A stretch of DNA of 64,000 bases from Nonomuraea coxensis DSM 45129 (GCF_019397265.1 NZ_CP068985.1:2398501-2462500); one strand, 5' to 3'; shown: positions 35,038-43,910, counted from the stretch's first letter. Made by a program: numbers and translations. The notes: generated by a model from the letters alone, not told the origin.

Positions 35038-37847
35038 CAGGCGAGCAGGGCGGCCAGGGCCTCGACCGGCTCGGGATGAGCGGTCAGGAGAAGGGCCGCG
35101 GGGGACGCGGGCGAGGCGCCCGCGGCCTGCCACGTGGGCTCGCACCCGAGCAGGACCGCGACCGCGTCGCAGGCCGTGCGGTGCGTGGACAGCAGCTCGG
35201 CGGCCGGGCCAGAAGGCGCGGCGGCCGGGCGGGACACGAGGCCGGGAGCAGGGGCGGGCTGGGAGGACCAGGGCGGCGTCCAGGAGTCGACCCCGGCCAG
35301 CGAGCCGGGGAACGTGCGGCCCGCCTCACGCACCAGGGCGGGCATCAGCTCCGCCGCCTCGGCCCGCAACGTCGTGATCAGCTTCGGCAGCCACGGCAGC
35401 AGCACCGAGTCGGGCAGCCGGCCGAACGCCTTGGAGATCACCTCCACCACGAACCCCGACAGCGCCGGCACCGGCTCCATCGCCTGCACGAACCCCATGA
35501 TGTACTGCGGGAACGACGGCACCACCAGCGGGTTGCCCAGCAGCTCGTCGCACCGCTCCCGCAGCTCCGCCACGGTCAGCAGCCCGAGCTGGGTGCGCGC
35601 CGCCCACAGCAGCGCCACCTTCGCCGGCGCCTCCGGATGCGACTGCCGCACCGCCAGTTCGAGCTGCGCCCGGTCGCAGCCCAGCGCGAGCGCCAGGCTC
35701 TCCATCGAGAACAGGAACCCGAGCATCGCCCCCACCTGCCGCACGCCGGTGTCGTCATCGACGAACGCCGTCGGCAGCAGCGTGCAGTAGTGGGCGTAAC
35801 CGGCGGTGGCGAACTCCTCGCACCACGCCGGCAGCTCGGGCTCGTGCGCCCGGTAGTAGGCCAGCAGCCGCCGGATGCGGCGCAGCACCTCGGGCGCGTC
35901 GTCCGCGCTCCGCTCCGCCGACAGCAGCTCCACCGCCCGCGCCCCCAGCTCGTCGGCGAAGCGCCGGCTGCCGAGGTAGAGGACGGCGTCCTCGACCGCC
36001 GCCAGCGCGACCGCCGCCGTCGCCTCCGGAGCCCAGACCCGCCGCCGCAGCCGCTGCTCCAGCACCTGCTCGACGGTCACGCCGTCGTAGCCGAGCTCGA
36101 TGAGCGAACGCTGGTGCTTGCCGAGCGCGAGGTCCCAGCTCTCCTGGATCGAGCGCTCCCCGAGCCGCCGCTCACCCATGATGGGCCGTACGGCCTCGGG
36201 CGGCAGCAGGTAGCGCAGCATCCACAGCAGGTCGGAGCAGGGCCCGAGCGCGGGATCGGCGCGCAGGTCGAGCAGGGCCCGCTGGATCGTGCGCTTCTCC
36301 AGGTCGAGCCCGAGCGGGGCGAGACGGTCGAGGACGTTCCTGGCCAGCGGGGGCAGCGCGTCGTAGCCCACCGAGCCGACCCGGTCACTGCCGAGCAGGA
36401 TCTCGCACAGCCGGGCGACGTCCCTGCGGCCGGGCACCACGTCCTTCTCGATGCAGGTGACGGCCGCGTCCTGGAAGTCGTACGGGGTGGGCCGGGCCCG
36501 GCCACGCATCCCGGCCAGCAGGATCGACGTCTCGAACACCGCGATCGCGTCCGCCGTGCTGGCGAGATAGCCGTTGCGGCGGGCCAGGCGGACGATGTCC
36601 ACGCACCAGCCGAGCAGCTCGGCCTCGTCCAGCGCGTCGAGCACGGGCGGCCGGGACAGGAAGCCCGTGAGCCGGTCGGCGGCCGGACCCCTGCCGGGGG
36701 CCGGCGCGGGCTTGCGGACCGCTGCCTTGCGGGCCCCCTTCTGCCCCGCGAGCCGGTACGGCGTCAGCCCGTCGCGCTTGACCGCCTTCGCCCACGTCGC
36801 CGCCGCGATCGACACCGACCCCGAGGCCAGCCCGAACTGCGCCTCGATGGCCGAGTGGCTGGAGGGGATGAGCCCGTACAGCCAGGTGGTGCCGGTGCGC
36901 GGGGTGATCGTGAAAGGCGCCGTGGAGCGCACGCCGAACTGCTCGACGGGGCTGGCGGCGTGGAAGGCGCCGCACACGTACAGGCAGTCGGCGGGATCGG
37001 CACCGGTGGCCGCCAGGTGCTCGCGCATCCTCGTCCACATGTAGCGCTCGCGGTCCTCGTCGGCCGCCAGCCGGGCCGGGTCGCGGCTCAGCCGGCGGAA
37101 CAGGCTGCCGATGAGCGTCATCACCTGGCGGTAGGTGTCGTGGTCCGCGCCGGACAGGGGCTGCTCGACGTACTGGTCCCACCACTCCGACCAGTGGCGC
37201 ACCTTGCCGTGGTGCAGCAGGTGCTCCTCCAGCTCGGCGAAGCGGGGACGCAGGTCGCCGATCTCGACGCCGACCGCGTCGCCGTGCAGCCCCGCCTCCT
37301 CGCCCTGCGGGCGGGCGTGCTCGCCCTCGGGCGCGTCCTCCTTCTCGGCCCACTGGAAGACGTGGTCGGTGGAGCGGTCGACCAGCACCAGCTCCACGCC
37401 GGGCGTCTCCAGCGCGTACGCGATCGCCTGGTACTCGGCCGACGCCTCGGTGATCGGCGCCACCACGCTCAGCGGCGCCCACTCCTGCGGGAACCCGTCG
37501 AGGTGGGTGGCGAACGCCTGCACAGCCACCGGCAGCCGGCAGTTGCGCAGCTCGGTGAGCAGCGGCTGGAGGTCCTCGCACAGCTCCAGATAGATGACCT
37601 TCGGCTGCTTGTCGCGCAGCCTGCGCACCATCGCCAGCGCCGAGGCCGGCGAGTGGTGGCAGACCGGGAAGATCTCCAGCTCCTCGCGCAACGCCCGGTC
37701 CACGTCGTCGACCATGCCGGTGAGCAGCGCCGAGACGGCGTCGCCGCCGAACTCCCGCGCGGCCCCCGCGAGCTGCTCCCTGAGCGGGTCGAAGGCGCTC
37801 GTGACAGGCTCGCTCATGACGGGCTCGCTCATGACAGGCTTACTCAT
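35037..37847 (-). CDS. DUF5682-type protein of a MoxR/vWA cassette (YehM-like)
   Basis: A 936-residue cytosolic protein, last gene of the operon. The N-terminal third (FPVCHHSPASALAMVRRLRDKQPKVIYLELCEDL; APITEASAEYQAIAYAL; VCGAFHAASP) matches what I recall of the DUF5682 family, including E. coli YehM; the His pair in CHHSPA is notable. The rest is helical. The ATG at 37847 overlaps the MoxR stop (ATGA). The N-terminus has a threefold repeat, MSKPV-MSEPV-MSEPV, giving three in-frame Met codons. Its biochemical role is unknown; it probably acts as client or effector of the MoxR-vWA pair. Confidence 0.75.
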   Translation of the reverse strand: MSKPVMSEPVMSEPVTSAFDPLREQLAGAAREFGGDAVSALLTGMVDDVDRALREELEIFPVCHHSPASALAMVRRLRDKQPKVIYLELCEDLQPLLTELRNCRLPVAVQAFATHLDGFPQEWAPLSVVAPITEASAEYQAIAYALETPGVELVLVDRSTDHVFQWAEKEDAPEGEHARPQGEEAGLHGDAVGVEIGDLRPRFAELEEHLLHHGKVRHWSEWWDQYVEQPLSGADHDTYRQVMTLIGSLFRRLSRDPARLAADEDRERYMWTRMREHLAATGADPADCLYVCGAFHAASPVEQFGVRSTAPFTITPRTGTTWLYGLIPSSHSAIEAQFGLASGSVSIAAATWAKAVKRDGLTPYRLAGQKGARKAAVRKPAPAPGRGPAADRLTGFLSRPPVLDALDEAELLGWCVDIVRLARRNGYLASTADAIAVFETSILLAGMRGRARPTPYDFQDAAVTCIEKDVVPGRRDVARLCEILLGSDRVGSVGYDALPPLARNVLDRLAPLGLDLEKRTIQRALLDLRADPALGPCSDLLWMLRYLLPPEAVRPIMGERRLGERSIQESWDLALGKHQRSLIELGYDGVTVEQVLEQRLRRRVWAPEATAAVALAAVEDAVLYLGSRRFADELGARAVELLSAERSADDAPEVLRRIRRLLAYYRAHEPELPAWCEEFATAGYAHYCTLLPTAFVDDDTGVRQVGAMLGFLFSMESLALALGCDRAQLELAVRQSHPEAPAKVALLWAARTQLGLLTVAELRERCDELLGNPLVVPSFPQYIMGFVQAMEPVPALSGFVVEVISKAFGRLPDSVLLPWLPKLITTLRAEAAELMPALVREAGRTFPGSLAGVDSWTPPWSSQPAPAPGLVSRPAAAPSGPAAELLSTHRTACDAVAVLLGCEPTWQAAGASPASPAALLLTAHPEPVEALAALLA

Positions 37848-38956
37848 GACAGGGTCGCGATGGCCTCGCGGCCGCCCTCGAGGAACTCCTGCCACGGCCC
37901 GCCGTCCTTCTTGCCGCGCGGCTCGACCACGCCGTGCAGGTACTTGTTGAGTATCGCGAGGTCCTCGGGGCTGCGCCGGGCCAGCGAGCCGACCAGCGAC
38001 CCGGCGAGCGTCTGGGCGCGCAGCACCCGGTCGCCGAAGAAGTGGCTGTGCAGGATCGCGTCCTCCAGCACGCCGATCTGCTCGGCCGTGGACAGCGCCG
38101 ACTCCAGCCGCTCGTCGTCGCTGGTGGCCGAGGCCGCCGCCGAGCGCAGGTCGGCGAAGCTCTGCAGCAGGATGTCGAGCAGCGTCGGCGGCAGGTCGAG
38201 CTCGATCCGGTGCCGCCGCAGCAGCTCTTCGGTACGGAAGCGGACGATCTCCTCCTCGCTCTTCTTGTTCGTCACCACCGGGATGCGCACGAAGTTGAAG
38301 CGGCGCTTCAGCGCGGACGACAGGTCGTTGACGCCCCGGTCGCGGCTGTTGGCCGTCGCGATGATGGAGAAGCCGGGCTGGGCGAAGACGATGTTGTCGT
38401 CGTCCAGTTCGGGGATGGAGACGTACTTCTCCGACAGGATCGAGATCAGCGCGTCCTGGACGTCGCTGGTCGAGCGGGTCAGCTCCTCGAAGCGGCCGAT
38501 GACGCCGCCCTCCATGGCCGTCATGATCGGCGAGGGGATCATCGACTGCCGCGACTGGCCCTTGGCGATGACCATGGACACGTTCCACGAGTACTTGATG
38601 TGGTCCTCGGTCGTGCCGGCGGTGCCCTGCACCACGAGCGTCGAGTTGCGGCAGATGGCCGCGGCCAGCAGCTCGGCCAGCCAGCTCTTGCCGGTGCCCG
38701 GGTCGCCGATCAGCAGCAGGCCCCGGTCGGAGGCGAGCGTCACGATGCTGCGCTCGACGAAGCTGCGGTCGCCGAACCACTTCTGGGGGATCTCGCGGTC
38801 GAGTCCGTCGGCGCGCTCGGAGCCGAGGATGAACAGCCGGATCATCTTGGGGCTGAGCCGCCACGAGAACGGCTTCGGGCCGTCGTCGACGGACTCCAGG
38901 TAGTCGAGCTCGTCGGCGTACTTGACCTCTGCGGGGGCGCGCAGCATGTCACTCAT
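37844..38956 (-). CDS. MoxR-family AAA+ ATPase, YehL-like
   Basis: A 370-residue AAA+ ATPase. Walker A GDPGTGKS (84-91), the sensor 1 region IIATANSRDRGVNDLSSALKRRF, which includes the Arg-finger part, and a helical lid. The long insert SRQSMIPSPIMTAMEGG fits MoxR proteins. MoxR ATPases work with vWA proteins as chaperones that mature or remodel partner complexes. It lies between the vWA gene (11-nt gap) and the DUF5682-type gene (4-nt overlap), the arrangement that characterises the Yeh subgroup of MoxR systems. Confidence 0.85.
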   Translation of the reverse strand: MSDMLRAPAEVKYADELDYLESVDDGPKPFSWRLSPKMIRLFILGSERADGLDREIPQKWFGDRSFVERSIVTLASDRGLLLIGDPGTGKSWLAELLAAAICRNSTLVVQGTAGTTEDHIKYSWNVSMVIAKGQSRQSMIPSPIMTAMEGGVIGRFEELTRSTSDVQDALISILSEKYVSIPELDDDNIVFAQPGFSIIATANSRDRGVNDLSSALKRRFNFVRIPVVTNKKSEEEIVRFRTEELLRRHRIELDLPPTLLDILLQSFADLRSAAASATSDDERLESALSTAEQIGVLEDAILHSHFFGDRVLRAQTLAGSLVGSLARRSPEDLAILNKYLHGVVEPRGKKDGGPWQEFLEGGREAIATLS

Positions 38957-38967
38957 CAGCGGGTCTC

Positions 38968-40284
38968 CTAGGTGAGGAAGTTCTTGAGCTCGAAGACGAG
39001 CTTGCGGATGTGACCGGAGAGCACCGGGGTGCCCAGGTCCTTGAGCTTCTGGCGGAACCACGGGTCGACGCTCTGGTGGCCGGAGCTGCTGACCGAGCCC
39101 ACGGGGATGAACTTCACCCCGGAGCGGTGGACGGCCTCGAAGTCGGTGATCAGCGAGCGGTTGTCGTAGAAGTCGCTGATCCACACCATGACGGTGTTGC
39201 GCGGATCGGCGATCTTGGGGCGGGCCAGCGCCATCGCGACCGTGCCGTCGGTGCCGCCGCCGAGCGTGGTGCGCAGCAGCACCTCGAACGGGTCGGCCAC
39301 CCACGGGGTGAGGTCGAGCGCCCGGGTGTCGTACGCGACGAGGTGCACGTCCACCTTGGGCAGCCCGGCGAAGATGGAGGCCAGGATCGTGCAGTTGACC
39401 ATCGCGTCCACCATCGAGCCCGACTGGTCGACGACCACGATCAGCCGGGCCGGGGTGGTGCGGCGTGCGGTGTGCTTGTAGAAGAGCCGGTCGACGTAGA
39501 GCCGCTGGTCCTCGGGGCTCCAGTTGGTGAGGTTCTTCCAGATGGTCCGGTCGAGGTCGAGGTTGCGGAAGACCCGCTTCGGCGGCACCGACCGGTCGAT
39601 GACGCCCACGCTGGTCTTCTCGACCTGGGTGCGCAGCACCTCGGCGACCTCGTCCACGAACCTGCGGATCAGCGCCTTGGCGTTGGCCAGCGCCACGCCC
39701 GACAGGTTGTGCTTGTCGCGCAGGAGCTGCTCTATGAGCGACATGCTCGGCGTGAGCTGCCGCGCCAGGTTGGGGTCGGCCAGCACCTCGCGCAGGCGCA
39801 TGCGCTTGACCAGGTCGCCCTCGATCATGGCGAGCACGGCGGCCACCTCGTCGTCGCCGGGGCTGTGGCCGCGTCCGCCGGACTCGGTGCCGCGGCCCTT
39901 GCTGAACCAGCCGGCGTCCCGTTTCCAGCGTTCGAGCTGCGCGGCCGTGACATTGCCCGTGCCGGTGCAGAAGACGTTGAGCAGCAGCTTGGAGACCAGC
40001 GCGGCGCGGCGGACCTCGCCGCCCGCCTCGTGCTCCTTGTCGGACAGCAGGTCGTCGAACTCGTCGGCGAGCGCGGGGTGGCGCTGGACCAGGGTGTCGA
40101 CCGAGACGCCCGGGTCGAGCAGCGACGGCGGCAGGCCGAGGTCCTCGACGACGGCCAGGCTGGACCTCTCCAGCGCGGGCTGCTCGTCGGCGCCGAACAG
40201 CCGGGACATGAGCCGCCAGTAGAGCACCTGGCGGCGGGTCTCGTCGGGATCGATCTGTCGGCCGGTCTCTTTGTCCGTGGTCAT
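38968..40284 (-). CDS. vWA-domain protein of the MoxR cassette, YehP-like
   Basis: A 438-residue protein. The N-terminal 270 residues are helical and charged (RQVLYWRLMSRLFGADEQ; RFVDEVAEVLRTQ). The C-terminal vWA domain has the MIDAS DQSGS starting at Asp286, Thr in GGGTDGT and the Asp in MVWISDFYD. It is expected to bind a divalent cation and to dock onto the MoxR hexamer. The start ATG overlaps the preceding stop by 4 nt. Confidence 0.85.
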   Translation of the reverse strand: MTTDKETGRQIDPDETRRQVLYWRLMSRLFGADEQPALERSSLAVVEDLGLPPSLLDPGVSVDTLVQRHPALADEFDDLLSDKEHEAGGEVRRAALVSKLLLNVFCTGTGNVTAAQLERWKRDAGWFSKGRGTESGGRGHSPGDDEVAAVLAMIEGDLVKRMRLREVLADPNLARQLTPSMSLIEQLLRDKHNLSGVALANAKALIRRFVDEVAEVLRTQVEKTSVGVIDRSVPPKRVFRNLDLDRTIWKNLTNWSPEDQRLYVDRLFYKHTARRTTPARLIVVVDQSGSMVDAMVNCTILASIFAGLPKVDVHLVAYDTRALDLTPWVADPFEVLLRTTLGGGTDGTVAMALARPKIADPRNTVMVWISDFYDNRSLITDFEAVHRSGVKFIPVGSVSSSGHQSVDPWFRQKLKDLGTPVLSGHIRKLVFELKNFLT

Positions 40285-41705
40285 TTGCGCAGCAACCGTC
40301 CCGCCCGTTCGCGCAGCACCGCGACCGCGTCGCCGGCCTTGGCCTCGGCCTTGACCACCTTGGGGTCGGTGGGGCCGAGCGCCCAGTCGCCGGTGTGGGC
40401 GGTGACCTGCTTCTTCTTCACCGTGGCCTGGACGGCGAGCGGCTGCAGCAGCCACCGGCCGCCGTCCCAGCGCACGAGGCCCAGGCAGGCGGAGGAGGCC
40501 GCCACCAGCTCGGGCGTCAGCGGGGTGCCGGTCGGCAGCCGGTCGAGGTCGAGCGCGATCCTGCCGCTCCCGAGCTCCAGCGTCGCGCCGTCGACGGTGT
40601 AGCCCTCGGCCAGCACCGGCTCGGCGATGCGCACCGGGTGGCGGTCGAGCGGCGGGACCGGCGCCGCCTGCGCCTCGCCGAGCAGGACGCGGGCGGTGGT
40701 GAACGGGTCGGCCTCCTCTCCCGCGGCGGCGCGGTCGTCGTGCCACACCAGGTCGCCGCCGGGCAGCAGCGGCATGTCGGTGAGGTCGAGCGCGCGGTGC
40801 CCGGCGAGCGCGCCGAGCAGCACCGGATGGCCGGACATGAGCCGCCACACGGCAGGGCCGACGATCGTGTCGACCTTGGAGGCCGCGACGCCGGTGCGCA
40901 CCAGCCGCGCCGGGCCGCCGCCGGCGGGCTCCAGGACGCCGTGCACCTGGACGCGGACCACGGTGGCGTGCTCGTGCACGTCGGCCCCGAGGATCAGCAG
41001 CCGGCCCGACACCGGCTCCGCGCCGCCGTGCCAGGGGCCGGACCGGGCGAGCAGCAGGCCGCGCGTCCACAGGTCGCCCCAGCGGCGGGCGGGCAGGCGG
41101 TCCATCGTGCCCACCGGGCAGGAGGCGCGCAGCTCCGCCGCCAGGCCGTCGAGCAGCACCGCGAGGCCGCGCAGCGCGGGCACGGCGAGCAGCGCCTCGA
41201 TCGCCTGGTCGGACGGGGCGACCACGTCGTGGTCGACGCCGCGCCAGCCGGCGATGGCCAGCTCGCGCAGCCACGCCCGGCAGCCGGCCAGCAGATTGGC
41301 GGGAGAAGACTCGGCGCCGGCCGCCGGGGTGGCGCCGGGGGGTACTGCGCCGGTCGCCGGGGTGGCCTCCCAGGGGGTGCGGGCGCGGCCGAGTGCCGCG
41401 TCGAGGCGGGTCAGCAGGGCGTCGTGCGCGGCGCCGGTGAGCGCGGCCCGCGCGCCGGCCAGCACCGCCAGGTGCTCGTCGCCGATGGAGCCCGCGATCA
41501 CCTTGTCCACGGCCTCGGCGGCCCGCTCGCCGAGCGGCCCGCCGGCCATCGCCCCTGCCAGCGCGGCCAGGGCCGCCGCCGGTTCCTCGCCGATCCGGGC
41601 GAAGCCGTGCGCGAGGGCGCCGTCGAACCCGGCCACCAGGCCGAGCGCCTCGTCCACGCCGCCGGGTCCGGCGGCGGTCAGCTCCGCGAGCTGTAAGTCG
41701 AGCAT
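40281..41705 (-). CDS. Unrecognised 474-residue component of the MoxR/vWA operon
   Basis: I do not recognise this protein. The first 200 residues are Ala/Leu-rich helices with HEAT-like spacing, interrupted by an Ala/Pro/Gly linker (TPWEATPATGAVPPGATPAAG). The second half has beta-rich segments (GRLLILGADVHEHATVVRVQVHGVL; GATLELGSGRIALDLDRL; WLLQPLAVQATVKKKQV). It has no signal or membrane segment. It sits second in the operon, coupled to the vWA gene by a 4-nt overlap, so it is very probably part of the same complex or pathway. Confidence 0.7.
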   Translation of the reverse strand: MLDLQLAELTAAGPGGVDEALGLVAGFDGALAHGFARIGEEPAAALAALAGAMAGGPLGERAAEAVDKVIAGSIGDEHLAVLAGARAALTGAAHDALLTRLDAALGRARTPWEATPATGAVPPGATPAAGAESSPANLLAGCRAWLRELAIAGWRGVDHDVVAPSDQAIEALLAVPALRGLAVLLDGLAAELRASCPVGTMDRLPARRWGDLWTRGLLLARSGPWHGGAEPVSGRLLILGADVHEHATVVRVQVHGVLEPAGGGPARLVRTGVAASKVDTIVGPAVWRLMSGHPVLLGALAGHRALDLTDMPLLPGGDLVWHDDRAAAGEEADPFTTARVLLGEAQAAPVPPLDRHPVRIAEPVLAEGYTVDGATLELGSGRIALDLDRLPTGTPLTPELVAASSACLGLVRWDGGRWLLQPLAVQATVKKKQVTAHTGDWALGPTDPKVVKAEAKAGDAVAVLRERAGRLLRK

Positions 41706-41739
41706 CAGCCGCTCACCTCGTTCGTCACCAGGTCGTCCA

Positions 41740-42225
41740 TCAGCGCGCCGCCCCCATCGCGGGGAACCAGTGCAGCTCGGCCAGTGGCTCCGTGCTGTCG
41801 GGGACCTCCAGGTAGGCCAGGTGGCGCAGGAACCGGCTGAACACGACGGCCGCCGGCGTGCGCTCGACCGGGCCGGTGAGGCTCAGCCCGGTGCCGGGGT
41901 CCGCCTCCACCCGCAGGTAGCGGGCCACCCGGTCGAGGCCGTACTGCAGGATCGCCTCGTCGGCCAGCATGCGCACGTGCTTGCAGGCGTAGCTGTGCAG
42001 GGCCCCGCAGGGCCGGTTGTTGTTGGTGCTGCAGCTCATCGCCAGGCTGCCGGCGGTGATGGAGGAGACGTAGACCCGCTCGATGTCGGATCCGCTCGAC
42101 ACGACTCCCTGGAGCCGGCCGTCGGCCAGCTCGACGAAGGGCACCTTGGCCAGTTTGCGCGGCTCGACGGGCGCGATCACCCGCACCACGCTGCGCTGCT
42201 CCCACGCGGTTTCGTCCGCGTCCAC
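41740..42225 (-). CDS. SWIM-type zinc-finger protein, first gene of the MoxR/vWA operon
   Basis: A 161-residue protein with a SWIM-like zinc motif: Cys65, Cys73, Cys81, His83 in SCSTNNNRPCGALHSYACKHV. SWIM fingers bind DNA or protein. In E. coli the SWIM protein YehQ is encoded beside yehP, yehM and yehL, and this small version occupies the same position. It starts the operon, 34 nt before the next gene. A 14-bp palindrome lies 68 nt upstream of its start. Confidence 0.75.
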   Translation of the reverse strand: MDADETAWEQRSVVRVIAPVEPRKLAKVPFVELADGRLQGVVSSGSDIERVYVSSITAGSLAMSCSTNNNRPCGALHSYACKHVRMLADEAILQYGLDRVARYLRVEADPGTGLSLTGPVERTPAAVVFSRFLRHLAYLEVPDSTEPLAELHWFPAMGAAR

Positions 42226-42292
42226 GACGTCGTAACCTCCTGCCTCGCCGGTCGCGGGGCAGGCGGGAGTGCCCGCTCCTGCGCGAACGGCT

Positions 42293-42306
42293 TGATCAAT
42301 TGATCA
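42293..42306. promoter_or_regulatory. 14-bp palindrome upstream of the SWIM/MoxR operon
   Basis: TGATCAATTGATCA is a perfect palindrome in the divergent region between the SWIM gene and the GntR/FCD gene (42226-42431). It stands out by AT content and is placed as an operator for the minus-strand operon. Confidence 0.5.
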
Positions 42307-42383
42307 CGGAACCTATCGGAGGCCACCGACAGTCCGGAGGTGGAATGATCGAAGCGGTACGACGCCTGCGGGCGGAAGGATTG

Positions 42384-42397
42384 TCGATAATATTGTT
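42384..42397. promoter_or_regulatory. GntR/FCD operator copy A
   Basis: The minus-strand reading AACAATATTATCGA matches copy B at 43913-43926 (GACAATATTGTCGA) at 12 of 14 positions. It lies 35 nt upstream of the TTG start of the GntR/FCD regulator, which suggests autoregulation. Confidence 0.65.
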
Positions 42398-42431
42398 TAC
42401 CTAGTCCACGCATACGGCGGGAGGATTTCCG

Positions 42432-43055
42432 TTGGAGGAGACGCTGACCGACCGCGTACGGGCGGTCATACTGGGCGGGGACTTCGTGCCCAACCAGCGC
42501 CTCATCGAGGCCGACGTGTGCGAGCAGTTCGGGGCGAGCCGGGCGGCCGTGCGCGAGACGTTCAAGGAGCTGGCGTCCGAGGGCCTGGTCGAGATCATGC
42601 GCAACAAGGGCGCCAGGGTCCGGGTGATCTCCAAGGCCGAGGCCGTGGAGATCACCGAGGTCCGCATGGTGCTGGAAGGGCTGGCGGCGTACAAGGCCGC
42701 CGAGCGGGTGACGCCGGAGCAGGCAGCCGAGCTGCGGCAGATCGTCACCGACATGCGGGCCGCCGTCGAGGTCAACGATCTCGACCGCTACTCCGAGCTC
42801 AACGTCGCCCTGCACGCCAAGATCCGCGAGGTCGCCGGGCACCGCACGGCGGCGGCGATCATCGAACGGCTGGGGGCGCAGGTGGTGCGGCACAAGTTCC
42901 GCCTGGCCCGGCAGCCGGGACGGGCGGCGGTGTCGCTGCCGCAGCACGAGCTGGTCGTGGCGGCCATCGTCGCCCGCGACCCCGAGGCCGCGCAGACGAG
43001 CATGCAGCAGCACCTGCGCAGCGTGGTCAAGGCCCTGGAGTCGAGTGCGGACTGA
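42432..43055 (+). CDS. GntR-family regulator with FCD effector domain
   Basis: A 207-residue FadR-type regulator. The winged helix (RVRAVILGGDFVPNQRLIEADVCEQFGASRAAVRETFKEL) is followed by an all-helical FCD domain with likely metal-ligand residues in DLDRYSELNVALHAKI and the late QHELVVAAI segment. The TTG start at 42432 is the only one that fits, with GGAGG upstream. It overlaps the convergent dehydrogenase gene by 29 nt. The shared operator motif implies that it controls the oxalomesaconate island. Confidence 0.85.
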   Translation: MEETLTDRVRAVILGGDFVPNQRLIEADVCEQFGASRAAVRETFKELASEGLVEIMRNKGARVRVISKAEAVEITEVRMVLEGLAAYKAAERVTPEQAAELRQIVTDMRAAVEVNDLDRYSELNVALHAKIREVAGHRTAAAIIERLGAQVVRHKFRLARQPGRAAVSLPQHELVVAAIVARDPEAAQTSMQQHLRSVVKALESSAD

Positions 43056-43890
43056 CGTCCCCCCGCCCGGGGGACCGGTCGCCGCCCGGGAAGCGCGGGA
43101 GGCCGGTCTCGGTGACCCGCCGCAGGGTGGCCGCCGTGGCGGCGGTCATCGTCGGCGGGACGTCCAGCTCCTCCAGCATGCGCGTGGCGGCCTCCATCTC
43201 GTGCACCCGCCGGACGCCGTGCTGCGCCGCCCCCTCCAGGAGGCGCCGTACGAAGCGCTCGTCGGCGGCGGTCACCGTCTCCACCAGGTGCTCCCAGAAC
43301 CACTCGGCCAGCCCGGCGGCCTCGGCGGCGCCCTGTGCCTCGATGGCGAGCGCGCTGAGGCCCTTCACCAGCACGCTCCGCAGCAGCTTGCGGGCCGCGG
43401 CGTCGCCGGGCTCGCCGCCGATCGGGGTCACGTCCATGCCGTGGGCGCGGGCGAAGGCGGCGAAACGCTCCGCGCCCGCGCCGCTGGCCAGGATCGGCGT
43501 GGACAGGCCGCGCAGCGGGACGGGCGCCATGACGGCCCCGTCCACGGCGACCGCGCCGGCCGCCGCCACCAGGGCGGCGATCTCGCGCTTGTCGCCCGGA
43601 GCGGCGGTCGAGAGGTCGGCGTAGAGCGCGCCCGGCCTCAGGTGCGGGCGGGACTCCGCGCAGGCGGCCAGGCTGTCGGACCCGGTGGTCACGGCGATCA
43701 CCACCTCGGCCCCGCGCACGGCCTCGGCGTTGCTCGCGACCAGCGCGCCTTCCGCCGGCCCTTGGGTGGGGCCGCCCGGTGGGTACGCCGGGTCGTACAC
43801 GCGCAGCCGGGTGCGCGGGGCGAGGCCGGCGGCGAGCACGCGACCGGCCTCGCCGTGGCCGAGCAGCGCCACCTGTGGACGTTCCTCCAT
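43027..43890 (-). CDS. NAD(P)-binding dehydrogenase of the 6PGDH/beta-hydroxyacid type
   Basis: A 287-residue oxidoreductase. The N-terminal Rossmann fold begins QVALLGHGEAGRVLA, with a beta-hydroxyacid-type GALYADLSTAAPGDK substrate segment, and the C-terminal helical region resembles DUF1932 (AARKLLRSVLVKGLSALAIEA). The catalytic Lys is at KLLRSVLVKG. The substrate is unknown; its operator-linked position suggests it oxidises or reduces an intermediate of the aromatic acid pathway. It is convergent with, and overlaps, the GntR gene by 29 nt. Confidence 0.75.
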   Translation of the reverse strand: MEERPQVALLGHGEAGRVLAAGLAPRTRLRVYDPAYPPGGPTQGPAEGALVASNAEAVRGAEVVIAVTTGSDSLAACAESRPHLRPGALYADLSTAAPGDKREIAALVAAAGAVAVDGAVMAPVPLRGLSTPILASGAGAERFAAFARAHGMDVTPIGGEPGDAAARKLLRSVLVKGLSALAIEAQGAAEAAGLAEWFWEHLVETVTAADERFVRRLLEGAAQHGVRRVHEMEAATRMLEELDVPPTMTAATAATLRRVTETGLPRFPGGDRSPGRGDVSPHSTPGP

Positions 43891-43910
43891 GCGCTCTCAC
43901 TCCCTCATCG

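Noticed and set aside
35037..42225. Known phage-defence system such as BREX, DISARM or CBASS
   Set aside because: None of the methylase, PglZ, helicase, nuclease, cyclase or effector genes of those systems are present; only the MoxR-vWA core is shared with proposed conflict systems.
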